Assembly: GCA_030152125.1 (NCBI GenBank)
Contig: JASLIR010000447.1
Location: 1 to 6,902, forward strand
From: Alkanindiges sp.
GTDB lineage: Bacteria > Pseudomonadota > Gammaproteobacteria > Pseudomonadales > Moraxellaceae
DNA: 6,902 nucleotides
Direction: 5' to 3'
Position numbers and translations under genes: made by a program. Shown here one piece after another: positions 1-6,902 of the stretch (positions are counted from its first letter, which is position 1; the number at the start of each line of letters is the position of its first letter). The notes under the pieces were generated by a model that was given only the letters and a program-made list of their open reading frames with translations, did not search any database and was not told the DNA's origin.

Positions 1-2218
1 TAAACAGTGCGCCATCATTACCAATGGGTGCAAAACCACTGCCACCCCACACATCACTGCGGCTACCGGCATTACCTGCCAGCACACTGGCGGCTGTGGC
101 AGCGGCATCAATATCCTGGGTTAAAAAGTAATTACCCGCTAAATTGGCTGCCAGGCCTTGCAACTGATACAGGTTGCTAACGGCAATCTTGCCATTGCTA
201 TCCGCCGTGTTTAAAAAGGCACGCAACATCGGGCGGCTGGCGCCTTCTGCCAAAAACCAGGTGTTGTCAAAATCAAAATTGGCATAGCTGCCCTGGGCGT
301 AGGCAGAAGGTTCGGCACCAGCATTGCCGGATACTGCAATCAGGTTGCTTAGGGTGCTGCTACCATCAGTCCCTCCAACTGCATCGGCTTGTCCGGTGGT
401 GTCAACATCCCAGTAGCTATTAGCGATTAAACCACCGTTATCATAACCAACCAGACCACCGACAGCCTGGGTACCACTCACACTACCGGTTGCATAGCTG
501 TTATTTACGATAACATTATTGAGAAAATTATTAGTATCGTTAGCACCAATCAGGCCACCTACATTCCAGCTACCAGTCACACTGCCGGTTGCATAACTGT
601 TACTTACCAGAGAACCATTATTACCAACCAGGCCGCCTACATAAGCGGTTCCACTCACATTGCCGGTTGCATAGCTATTATTTACAAGAGAATTATAATT
701 ATTACCAACCAGACCACCTATCCAGTAAGTACCTCCGGTAACCTGGCCAGTTGCATAGCTATTACTTACAGAAGAATTACTCGTCTGACCAATCAAGCCG
801 CCTACAAAATAAGTACCGGTAACACTGGCGGTTGCATAACTATTACTTACGGAAGCGTTACTATTATTACCAACCAGAGCACCTACAAAACCCTCTCCAC
901 TAACACCGCCACTAACCCCTATATTCTGGATCAGACTATTTTCCGCAGCGCCTATTAAGCCCACAAAATCTATGCCCGGACGATTAATAGTCAAGTCATT
1001 CACTGTATGCCCCAGACCATCCAGCACACCACTAAACACATTGGCTAAATTGCCATTACCGCCTACAGGTACAAAACCAGCACCACCGTTCCATGTGCTA
1101 GTGCTACTGGCATCCACATCGTTAGCCAGTACATATTTACCGGCAAGGTTGGTACTCATGCCCTGCAACTGGTTAACATCTCGTATCACGCTGTAAGCCA
1201 CACCATTGACACTAAAGCCACTACCGGCTCCATTTAGATTGATCTTGCTGCCACTGCTTAGGCTGTATGTGTTAGTGCTATTTAGCTTTAAGCGATTGCT
1301 GGCGCCATCAATATCCAGTATGCCTGCCACATTAATCTGTCGTGCATTCACTTCGGTTTCAGTGGCATTTAAATGACCTGTCAGGGCAACGCTACTGCCG
1401 GATTGTGAGGTATCACCCGTTAGCAGAATCTTGCCGCCAACAGTGCTCACCTGAGTAGCCGTGATATTGCCACTATTCTGGATAAAACCTGTAATGCGGG
1501 AAGCTGAGTTAATGGTAGGGTTAGCATTACTAAAACCTACTGAATTCGCATTAATCAGGTTAACATTGCCACCCCCAGCATTAATAGTGCCTACATTGAT
1601 CACCCGTGGGGCCAGCAGGGTCACACTACCCGCTGTGGCTGTCAGTGTGCCGTAATTTTCTACTGTAGCACCTGCTGTGGGCAATCCTACAACATAATTA
1701 TTCCCGCCAGAAACCAGAACAGACGGATGTACTGTTGCCACAATGGCTGCTGCATTAACTTGGCTGTCTGCGCCAAAGGTAATCCCTGCTGGGTTGGACA
1801 GGATAAAGTGTCCATTACTTTCTACCTTGCCAAACACCTCACTGACAGCAGCAGTGCTCACCTGGTTAAACGAATAACTGTCGCTAGACGGCTGGTTAAT
1901 AACAACCTTGGCATCCTTGCCCACATTAAAGTCCTGCCATGTGGTGTATCCATATGCGGTACTCTGATTTACCGTTAACTGATTGGTCACTGTACGGTCA
2001 AAGGTGGCGGAACCAGTGACCACACTCTCGCCCGTTGGCAAGACATCCGCCGCAGGCACCGCATGGGCAGCCCCACCCGCCAAAGCGGCACTGCCCGCCA
2101 GCAAAGCAGCCAGGCTAATCGTTTTTGCCCTGGATTTTTTACGGCCTTTGGCCAGCTCGCTGGCAACCACCCAGCTATTAGATACGGCATTCCATACCAG
2201 TTTATAAGCACGATTCAT
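1..2218 (-). CDS. Filamentous haemagglutinin-like TpsA exoprotein with GLUG repeats (gene B), partial at 3' end
   Basis: I translated this frame codon by codon from the ATG at 2218 and it stays open for 739 codons to the left edge, so the C-terminus lies outside the window. Seen: residues 1-30 match an ESPR-type extended signal (MNRAYKLVWN, then WVVASELAKGRKKS), followed by a hydrophobic stretch (about 34-50) and a likely signal peptidase site after AHA (51-53). Residues about 54-300 form a TPS (haemagglutination activity, β-helix) domain, with NQPSS near 108-112 and NPAGITFG at 142-149. Residues 345-440 hold the NQLQG...GLGH lead-in, 445-604 a regular GLUG array closing in SYWD, and from about 680 a second SNLYQLQG module begins. 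There is no cysteine. Known for the family: Sec export, then outer-membrane passage through a TpsB partner, giving a surface or released β-helical adhesin. Inferred: adhesin, biofilm or contact role; ligand unknown. The missing C-terminus probably carries the rest of module 2 and perhaps YDG repeats as in gene A. Confidence 0.9.
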   Translation of the reverse strand, partial: MNRAYKLVWNAVSNSWVVASELAKGRKKSRAKTISLAALLAGSAALAGGAAHAVPAADVLPTGESVVTGSATFDRTVTNQLTVNQSTAYGYTTWQDFNVGKDAKVVINQPSSDSYSFNQVSTAAVSEVFGKVESNGHFILSNPAGITFGADSQVNAAAIVATVHPSVLVSGGNNYVVGLPTAGATVENYGTLTATAGSVTLLAPRVINVGTINAGGGNVNLINANSVGFSNANPTINSASRITGFIQNSGNITATQVSTVGGKILLTGDTSQSGSSVALTGHLNATETEVNARQINVAGILDIDGASNRLKLNSTNTYSLSSGSKINLNGAGSGFSVNGVAYSVIRDVNQLQGMSTNLAGKYVLANDVDASSTSTWNGGAGFVPVGGNGNLANVFSGVLDGLGHTVNDLTINRPGIDFVGLIGAAENSLIQNIGVSGGVSGEGFVGALVGNNSNASVSNSYATASVTGTYFVGGLIGQTSNSSVSNSYATGQVTGGTYWIGGLVGNNYNSLVNNSYATGNVSGTAYVGGLVGNNGSLVSNSYATGSVTGSWNVGGLIGANDTNNFLNNVIVNNSYATGSVSGTQAVGGLVGYDNGGLIANSYWDVDTTGQADAVGGTDGSSTLSNLIAVSGNAGAEPSAYAQGSYANFDFDNTWFLAEGASRPMLRAFLNTADSNGKIAVSNLYQLQGLAANLAGNYFLTQDIDAAATAASVLAGNAGSRSDVWGGSGFAPIGNDGALF
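197..244. repeat. 48-bp direct repeat, copy in gene B
   Basis: This segment matches 4554-4601 in gene A at 47 of 48 positions; the only difference is position 230 (c here, g at 4587). It encodes the boundary between the first GLUG module and the next one (residues around SRPMLRAFLNTADS). Both copies lie in the same orientation and in the same reading-frame phase, 4357 bp apart. Confidence 0.9.
407..886 (-). repeat. GLUG tandem repeat array in gene B
   Basis: Five full units and a final partial one fill residues 445-604. Each has the form VGGLVGNN, a short variable stretch, then SNSYATGSVTG. Units start at residues 445, 472, 500, 527, 553 and 586, giving periods of 27, 28, 27, 26 and 33 residues (about 78-99 bp). 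The repetition is visible in the DNA: the plus-strand string ccggttgcatagct or a close variant recurs near 486, 585, 663, 745 and 828. The array closes with SYWD, as GLUG arrays commonly do. GLUG motifs are known from bacterial surface proteins and are thought to form β-solenoid turns. This array is much more uniform than the corresponding part of gene A. Confidence 0.88.
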
Positions 2219-2280
2219 TTAACACCCCCAATTTTAATAAAAAAACTTATACTAAATTTAGATTATTTTAATAATCAAAT
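2219..2280 (-). promoter_or_regulatory. AT-rich leader and probable promoter / RBS of gene B
   Basis: The terminator upstream (2329-2358) implies that gene B needs its own promoter in this short gap. Read on the minus strand, a candidate -35 TTGATT (2278-2273) and a weak -10 TAGTAT (2254-2249) are separated by 18 nt; the overlapping TATAAG (2251-2246) would be too far from that -35. The start ATG at 2218 is preceded by a G-rich, non-canonical Shine-Dalgarno-like run (GGGGGTG, 2229-2223) 4 nt upstream. The ATG is chosen because MNRAYKLVWN fits the ESPR consensus and aligns with the start of gene A. The promoter hexamers are only suggestive. Confidence 0.35.
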
Positions 2281-2328
2281 TTTGCAGATCATGCGCTCGT
2301 TTTAGCGTCAAAACAAGAACTATCAGAC

Positions 2329-2358
2329 AAAAAATAAGCCACTTCAGAAAGTGGCTTA
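2329..2358 (-). terminator. Rho-independent terminator of gene A
   Basis: A perfect 10-bp stem (2335-2344 paired with 2349-2358) has a 4-nt loop. Read on the minus strand it is TAAGCCACTT, loop TCTG, AAGTGGCTTA, followed directly by six T (2334-2329). It begins 29 nt after the gene A stop codon at 2390-2388. The plus-strand side has no T run, so it acts on minus-strand transcripts and separates genes A and B into different transcription units. Confidence 0.88.
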
Positions 2359-2387
2359 CAAAGCATAATCTCTCAGGGAAACAGTGC

Positions 2388-5300
2388 TTAATGCGCGGTA
2401 ATCACCCCGTCATTGCTGGCTTGCTCGGTGACTGTATAGTTGCTGCCATTATTACCATCCTGCAGCACATAACCATTTTTGATTAACAGCTTCTTGCTCT
2501 CGCCCACCGTTTTGGTTTCGTACTGCTGGAACAGGCCGGTGATGCGGTCACCAGCAATCAGACCAGTCACTAAAGGCTTGTTGGCAGAGGTCACCCCGCC
2601 ATCATATACCTTGCTGATGGCAACGGTACTGATGGTGATAGCCTTGGGCGTAATCACTCCGGCAGTGCTGATTACCAGCACCACATCGTAGTTGTTGCCG
2701 TTATTACCATCACGGATGGTATAACCAGCATTTACGTTAATGGTTTTGCCGGTACCGGCATTTTTGTCCACATAGGCCTGGGTTAAGCCTGCAATGCTGT
2801 CACCACGCGCACGGCCGCTAACCACAGGGGCGGCTGTGCTCCAGGTGCGGCCATCGTATACCTTGCTGTCCGCCACTGCACTGATGGTCAGCAGCTTCTT
2901 AGTAATCGTACTGCTGGTGTTGTCCACATAGGTTACATCGTAGTTAGCACCATTATTGCCATCATTAATCTGGGCACTGGATATCAGCAGATGTTTGCCG
3001 CTGCCCGCGTTTTTATCCGCAAAAGCAACCGTTGCCCCATTAAAGCTATCTGCACCAAACAGGCTACCACCGATAATCAGGGCTGTACTGCTGGCATTGG
3101 TTGTACCGTCATAAACCTTGCTGGCATCGGCCGCGCTCACACTCAGGCTGGCTTTATTAATGCTGCTGTTGGTGTTATCCACATAGCTGACATCGTAGTT
3201 ATTGCCGCCATTACCATCATTTAGCGTCACCCCGGATACAGTTAGGGTTTTGCCAGTACCGGCATTCCTGTTGGCAAAGGCAAAGCTGCCACCACCAATG
3301 GTATCGCCACCCAACAGGCCACCACTGCTAATCAGCAGCGAACCACTGGCACTGGTTGTACCATCATAGGTTTTAGTCACATCCGCAGCCGTAATGCCCA
3401 AGCTGGCTTTCAGAATGTTTAAACTGCCATCCACATAACTGATGTCGTAACCCAGCTGGTCAGAATACAGGCCGCTGCCGCTCAAACTATAACTACCGGC
3501 ATTACGCGCACCCTGCGCCGTACCCGCATAGCTGATACTGCCCAGCAGGCTGGCAGCGGGATTGGACAGGTTATAACCATTACCGCCACTATACGCTGTG
3601 CCATCATAAGTTTTGCTGGCATTACCAATGTTCACGTTAACCTGCTTAAGGAAGCTGCGCAACAGCGGTGCGGTTTGGCCTTCATAAATACGCCATGCAC
3701 TACCTGTGCCGCCCTGTGCATCAATATTGCTGCCCCAACTGGCATAACTGGACAGTTTTTTTGACAGCAGTGTGGTTAATGAACTGACATTGGTCAGCGT
3801 TGCAAACGAACTCAAACCTACCGCATTGCCCAGACCATTGGCCTGATAATCCCAGTAACTGTTACTGATGCCTGCATTGCCGCCATCTTCGGTGGCTACC
3901 AGCCCCGCCAGTGCACCACGTCCCAGCGAACCACTCAGTGCAGCATTGCTAAAGTTGCGATCCAGCTGGATACTGGCCACCCCGTTCAGTGCCGTGATGT
4001 TACCCACCACGCCACCACTATAACTGACGGTAGCAATCTGCCCTGAGGTCTGCACATCCTGGATCAGCATACTGCCGTTGCCGCTATACAGCTGGCCGAT
4101 CAGGCCACCTACGCTATTTTGCCCGCTGACACTGCCTTGGCTAAAGCTGTTGCGAATCAGCACAGCCTGTCCGGACGACGCAACGCTCTGCCCCAGCAGC
4201 GCCCCTACATACTGGTAGCCGCGGATATCCACATTCGTTAAACCAATATTCTGCATGTTGCTGTTCAGCGCATTGCCAAACAGGCCGACATAGTTTGTCG
4301 AGGTACGGTTAATATTCAAACTGTCAATCACATGGCTGTTGCCATCCAACGTTCCGCTAAAATAATTGACGCTATCCCCCACTGGGGCAAAACCACGCCC
4401 GGCCCATACATCAGCCCGGTTGTTAAGATTACCCGCTGCCACACTGCTGGCGGTCAGGCTGGCATCAATATCCTGCGTCAGGTAATAACTACCGGCAAGG
4501 TTAGCCGCCATGCCCTGCAACTGGTACAGGTTACTCACCGCAATACGGCCATCGCTATCCGCCGTGTTTAAAAAGGCACGCAACATGGGGCGGCTGGCGC
4601 CCTGGGCGATAAACCAGTTATTATTAAAATCAAAATTGGTATAGCTGGCCTGGGCGTAGGCGGACGGATTAGCCCCGCCATTCCCGGATACAGCCACGAT
4701 GTTGCTGGACAATCCAGTGTCGGTGCCAATGCCGCTGGCCTGTTCGGTGGTACTGGCATCCCAGTAGTTGTTACTGGCCGAGGCATAATCAGCATTGGTG
4801 CCAATCAGGCCACCCACACTGCTGTCACCTGCCACCGCGCCACTGGCGTAACTGCTGCTTACTGTGGCTGTGGCAGAAACGCTATTGGTAGCCAGGTTAA
4901 CCCCCAGCAGGCCACCCACCCGTATACCATTGGGCGCAGACACCTTACCGGTAGCGTAGCTGTTGCTGACCGCTGAACTGGTGGCAATACTGCCCGCGGT
5001 GGTTGCATAGTTCCAGCCCATCAGGCCACCCGCATAGCTGCCATTAGCCGTCACCCCGCTGTCGCTATAACTGTTGCTTACCAGAGTATACCCGCCATCC
5101 TGGGTCAGGCTATAACCGATCAGCCCACCCAGACTACCGCCGCCTGTCACCTCACCACGGCTATAATTCAGGTTTAAATTAACCGTGCCACCTGTATTAT
5201 TATTGCTGCCCAGCAAGCCACCACCACTGCTGCCGGCAATAACCGAACCGGATACATAGCTGTTTTCAATGCCGGAACTGGCACCAAGGGTAGTATTTAG

Positions 5301-6641
5301 ATAACCCAGCAGGCCGCCCACGCTGCTCTGTCCAACGATGCTGGCATTGGTCAGGCCAATGTTACGCAGGCTGGCATTTTGTGCATAACCCAGCAGCCCC
5401 ACATGGTCACTGCTAGAGCGGTTGATAAACAGCCCCTTCACCGCATGACCCAGACCATCCAGTTTCCCGCTAAATGGCGTTGTGCTATCACCCAGCGGGG
5501 CAAAACCGCTACCACTGTTCCAGCCATTGCTGGCACTGGCATCAATATCATTCGCCAGCACATACTGACCCGCCAGATCAGCACTAACATCCTGTAACTG
5601 GCTCACATTACGGACTACAGTATAGGCCGAGCCATTCACGCTAAAGCTGCTGCTGGCACCATTCAGGTTAAGCACCGAGGCACTGGACAGGCGGTAACCA
5701 TCAGTCGATGTAAAATCCAGACTGTTACTGCTGCCATTCAGGTTGAGTACCCCGTTTACCAGAATGCTGCGGCCATTTACCAGGGTCTGCTCGGCTTGCA
5801 GGTCGCCAGTTAGTTGAATCTGGCTGGCGGCTTGAGAGGTATCGCCTGTCAGCAGGATTTTACCGCCCACGCTGCTTACCTGGGTGGCCGTTATATTGCC
5901 GCTGCTCTGGATGCTGCCCGCCAGCGCGGATGCGGTATTAATGGTGGGAATGGAATCGGCAAAGCTGACATCATGCGCATTGATTAAACCGGCATTACCG
6001 CCGGTGGCCGTAATGGTTCCACCATTGACCACCTGTGCTGCCAGCAGGGTTACGCCGCCACTGGTGGCTATAAGCGTGCCATAATTTTCCACCTTGTTAG
6101 CGGACAGTGTATTCAGGGAAAAATGATTGGTATAAAACGGGGCAGAAGTATTGTTGGCGGTGGCTGCCACAATGGCACTGGCATTGACCTGGCTGCCCGC
6201 ACCAAAGGTCACACCTGCGGGGTTGTTAATTACAAACTGGCCGTTGGACTCAATACGCCCAAAAATCTCGCTGGGGCTGCCACCCCACACGTTATTGAAT
6301 ACATAACTGTCGCTAGAGGGCTGGTTAAAAATGACTTTGGCATCCTTACCCACATTAAAGCTCTGCCAGTTGATCACCCCTGCCATGCCAGACTGTGTAA
6401 CGGTTAACTGGTTAGTCACGCTACGGTCAAAGCTCACTGGATTACCCACCACGGACTCCCCCATGGGCAGCGCATCCACTGCTGGGGCCGCCTGCACATT
6501 CGCTGCCCCCATACCTGCCACTAACAGCATGGCTGCCCTGAATGCCCGCCCGGATGATTTTTTGCGGCCTTTAGCCAGTTCCCCAGCAACCACCCATACC
6601 TGTTGCGTGGTGTTCCACACCAATCTATATGCCTGATTCAT
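2388..6641 (-). CDS. Filamentous haemagglutinin-like TpsA exoprotein with GLUG and YDG repeats (gene A)
   Basis: Complete 1417-residue protein. Seen: ESPR-type extended signal at 1-29 (MNQAYRLVWN, WVVAGELAKGRKKS), hydrophobic segment about 37-48, likely cleavage after VQA (49-51). TPS domain is about 52-300 with NQPSS at 106-110 and NPAGVTFG at 140-147, matching the family's NPNG(V/I)xFG signature. Two homologous modules follow: 345-690 (SQLQ, LDGLGH, GLUG units, NYWD at 625-628) and 703-1000 (YQLQGM, LDGNSH, GLUG units, SYWD at 928-931). Five YDG repeats occupy 1001-1415. No cysteine, transmembrane barrel, LPXTG or lipobox is visible. Known for the family: Sec export followed by TpsB-mediated secretion and β-helix folding at the surface. 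Inferred: adhesin or biofilm factor; substrate unknown. The ATG at 6641 is preferred over the GTG at 6644 because it aligns with gene B and has better RBS spacing. It ends in its own terminator. Confidence 0.94.
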   Translation of the reverse strand: MNQAYRLVWNTTQQVWVVAGELAKGRKKSSGRAFRAAMLLVAGMGAANVQAAPAVDALPMGESVVGNPVSFDRSVTNQLTVTQSGMAGVINWQSFNVGKDAKVIFNQPSSDSYVFNNVWGGSPSEIFGRIESNGQFVINNPAGVTFGAGSQVNASAIVAATANNTSAPFYTNHFSLNTLSANKVENYGTLIATSGGVTLLAAQVVNGGTITATGGNAGLINAHDVSFADSIPTINTASALAGSIQSSGNITATQVSSVGGKILLTGDTSQAASQIQLTGDLQAEQTLVNGRSILVNGVLNLNGSSNSLDFTSTDGYRLSSASVLNLNGASSSFSVNGSAYTVVRNVSQLQDVSADLAGQYVLANDIDASASNGWNSGSGFAPLGDSTTPFSGKLDGLGHAVKGLFINRSSSDHVGLLGYAQNASLRNIGLTNASIVGQSSVGGLLGYLNTTLGASSGIENSYVSGSVIAGSSGGGLLGSNNNTGGTVNLNLNYSRGEVTGGGSLGGLIGYSLTQDGGYTLVSNSYSDSGVTANGSYAGGLMGWNYATTAGSIATSSAVSNSYATGKVSAPNGIRVGGLLGVNLATNSVSATATVSSSYASGAVAGDSSVGGLIGTNADYASASNNYWDASTTEQASGIGTDTGLSSNIVAVSGNGGANPSAYAQASYTNFDFNNNWFIAQGASRPMLRAFLNTADSDGRIAVSNLYQLQGMAANLAGSYYLTQDIDASLTASSVAAGNLNNRADVWAGRGFAPVGDSVNYFSGTLDGNSHVIDSLNINRTSTNYVGLFGNALNSNMQNIGLTNVDIRGYQYVGALLGQSVASSGQAVLIRNSFSQGSVSGQNSVGGLIGQLYSGNGSMLIQDVQTSGQIATVSYSGGVVGNITALNGVASIQLDRNFSNAALSGSLGRGALAGLVATEDGGNAGISNSYWDYQANGLGNAVGLSSFATLTNVSSLTTLLSKKLSSYASWGSNIDAQGGTGSAWRIYEGQTAPLLRSFLKQVNVNIGNASKTYDGTAYSGGNGYNLSNPAASLLGSISYAGTAQGARNAGSYSLSGSGLYSDQLGYDISYVDGSLNILKASLGITAADVTKTYDGTTSASGSLLISSGGLLGGDTIGGGSFAFANRNAGTGKTLTVSGVTLNDGNGGNNYDVSYVDNTNSSINKASLSVSAADASKVYDGTTNASSTALIIGGSLFGADSFNGATVAFADKNAGSGKHLLISSAQINDGNNGANYDVTYVDNTSSTITKKLLTISAVADSKVYDGRTWSTAAPVVSGRARGDSIAGLTQAYVDKNAGTGKTINVNAGYTIRDGNNGNNYDVVLVISTAGVITPKAITISTVAISKVYDGGVTSANKPLVTGLIAGDRITGLFQQYETKTVGESKKLLIKNGYVLQDGNNGSNYTVTEQASNDGVITAH
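2391..3641 (-). repeat. Five YDG (MBG-like) repeats in gene A
   Basis: K(T/V)YDG anchors begin at residues 1010, 1090, 1175, 1260 and 1344, so the period is 80, 85, 85 and 84 residues. The first unit is of the MBG type (YAGTAQGARNAGSYSL), the next three share NAG(T/S)GK and NDGN/RDGN...NYDV signatures, and the last is degenerate (KTVGESKK in place of KNAGTGK, NYTV in place of NYDV). These domains are usual stalk modules of large secreted adhesins. They probably form an immunoglobulin-like stalk distal to the β-helix, ending at residue 1417 with ITAH. Confidence 0.9.
3642..5609 (-). repeat. Duplicated QLQ-GLUG module within gene A
   Basis: Two consecutive modules, residues 345-690 and 703-1000, share an ordered series of motifs: QLQ, LAGxY, a DIDAS motif, GFAP(L/V)GDS, FSGxLDG, INR, VGL(L/F)G, NIGLTN, VG(G/A)LLG, GLUG units, and an (N/S)YWD closure followed by a PxLR(A/S)FL boundary. 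This indicates an ancient intragenic duplication. Gene B has the first module complete and the start of a second at residue 680, so the duplication predates the split of A and B. Confidence 0.8.
4554..4601. repeat. 48-bp direct repeat, copy in gene A
   Basis: This is the partner of 197-244 (47 of 48 identical). It lies at the junction of the first and second GLUG modules. The wider protein block, residues 651-727 of A against 629-705 of B, is identical at 64 of 77 positions by my count, which is well above the similarity of the surrounding GLUG repeats. Confidence 0.9.
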
Positions 6642-6655
6642 CACCCTTTCCCCTC
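6642..6655 (-). promoter_or_regulatory. Ribosome binding site of gene A
   Basis: On the minus strand GAGGGG (6655-6650) stands 8 nt before the ATG at 6641 and only 5 nt before the in-frame GTG at 6644. The spacing favours the ATG, as does the alignment of MNQAYRLVWN with MNRAYKLVWN of gene B. Confidence 0.7.
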
Positions 6656-6766
6656 ATATTATTAATATTGTTCAACTATATATTTTATATAAGATTAACA
6701 AGGAACGATATGCCTTTTTATCCAGTTTACATGCTCATTCGGCAACAAATAATTACATCAACCACA
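6656..6766 (-). promoter_or_regulatory. AT-rich upstream region of gene A
   Basis: This stretch has no credible gene. Read on the minus strand it holds a TATA-rich block (6691-6677), including TAAAAT (6687-6682), which differs from the -10 consensus at one position. No good -35 hexamer is placed about 17 nt upstream of it. A promoter must lie here if the hairpin at 6767-6806 stops transcription from the right, but I cannot fix its position. I see no operator-like palindrome. Confidence 0.3.
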
Positions 6767-6806
6767 TTAAAAATTAAACCGCACATGAGCGCGGTTTAAT
6801 TTTTAA
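6767..6806. terminator. Strong bidirectional hairpin terminator
   Basis: A perfect 16-bp inverted repeat (6767-6782 with 6791-6806) encloses an 8-nt loop (ACATGAGC). The loop-proximal part is the GC-rich ACCGC/GCGGT and the outer part is TTAAAAATTAA on one arm and its complement on the other. Transcripts of either strand therefore end the stem with TTTAATTTTTAA, as in bidirectional intrinsic terminators. Since gene A starts to the left on the minus strand, it probably closes a gene beyond the right edge, or once did so before the element at 6814 arrived. Confidence 0.7.
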
Positions 6807-6813
6807 ATTACTA

Positions 6814-6902
6814 GGGGCTGTTGACAATTCAAATGAGGTTGCGACAGTGGAAGTTTTTTAGACGATGCAAGGCATGAATTGCGATATTTAGTGGTTCTAA
6901 AG
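6814..6902. mobile_element. Probable insertion-sequence or MITE terminus, partial
   Basis: From GGGGCTGTTGACA (6814-6826) onward the sequence changes character, has no open frame of note, and looks like the noncoding end of an insertion sequence. Ends starting GGGGCTGTTGACA are familiar to me from IS elements of proteobacteria, possibly the IS5 family, and the preceding CTA/CTAG (6811-6814) resembles an IS5-type target. The element runs off the right edge, so neither the transposase nor the second inverted repeat can be seen. It could equally be a short nonautonomous element. This call rests on memory of such ends, not on a visible second terminus. Confidence 0.4.

Noticed and set aside
407..886. 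CRISPR-like regular repeat pattern
   Set aside because: The recurring units are coding, imperfect, multiples of three bases and encode GLUG motifs; there are no constant repeats with unique spacers.
1987..2211. Minus-strand 74-codon frame starting at 2211
   Set aside because: It overlaps the signal and TPS region of gene B in another frame, and gene B is strongly supported by ESPR and TPS motifs.
972..2305. Plus-strand open frames opposite gene B (for example 972-1196, 1461-1655, 1727-1978, 1983-2207, 2063-2305)
   Set aside because: They are antisense shadows of the well-supported minus-strand frame, have no recognisable domain, and are without credible ribosome binding sites.
2294..2307. 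Small inverted repeat CGCT / AGCG between the genes
   Set aside because: Only four base pairs with a six-base loop; too weak to call an operator or a structured RNA.
4568..4804. Minus-strand 78-codon frame inside gene A
   Set aside because: An out-of-frame shadow of the GLUG region of gene A with no start signal or domain.
2479..6636. Plus-strand open frames opposite gene A, several around 66-101 codons
   Set aside because: All are antisense to a complete 1417-codon gene with clear domains. Frames at 1461 and 5884 resemble each other only because the coding strands are paralogous.
6642..6644. GTG three bases upstream as the start of gene A
   Set aside because: It gives a shorter RBS spacing and adds a residue that breaks the alignment with the ESPR start of gene B.

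Overview
This window is almost entirely two large tandem paralogous genes on the minus strand. Both encode secreted filamentous-haemagglutinin-like exoproteins (TpsA class, type Vb / two-partner secretion). The extended signal peptide (ESPR), the TPS β-helix domain, the GLUG repeats and the absence of cysteine point to a Gram-negative proteobacterium, most likely beta or gamma. The genes look to be of intermediate GC and the gaps between them are AT-rich. I cannot name the species.

Layout, read in the direction of transcription (right to left). Positions 6814-6902 look like the terminus of a mobile element that runs off the right edge. Next comes a perfect 16-bp-stem hairpin (6767-6806), then an AT-rich leader with a good ribosome binding site. 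Gene A (2388-6641, 1417 aa) is complete. It carries an ESPR-type signal, a TPS secretion domain, two consecutive 'SQLQ/YQLQ + GLUG' modules and five C-terminal YDG repeats, and it ends without an anchor or barrel. A clear intrinsic terminator (2329-2358) closes gene A. A short AT-rich leader follows, and then gene B (2218 down to the left edge, 739 codons visible, no stop reached). Gene B has the same architecture but a far more regular GLUG array. It is cut by the window at the beginning of its second module.

The two genes look like independent transcription units that arose by duplication. Their secretion ends and module boundaries are well conserved while the GLUG repeat bodies have diverged, which is the usual pattern for paralogous adhesins. 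Their export would need an outer-membrane TpsB (FhaC-like) transporter, and none is encoded here. All plus-strand reading frames in the window are shadows of these two genes. I see no tRNA, rRNA or CRISPR array. I do not see convincing evidence of a wholly new system. The points most worth following are the repeat-driven variability of gene B, an in-frame recombination-prone segment shared by A and B, and the element end beside the strong hairpin.
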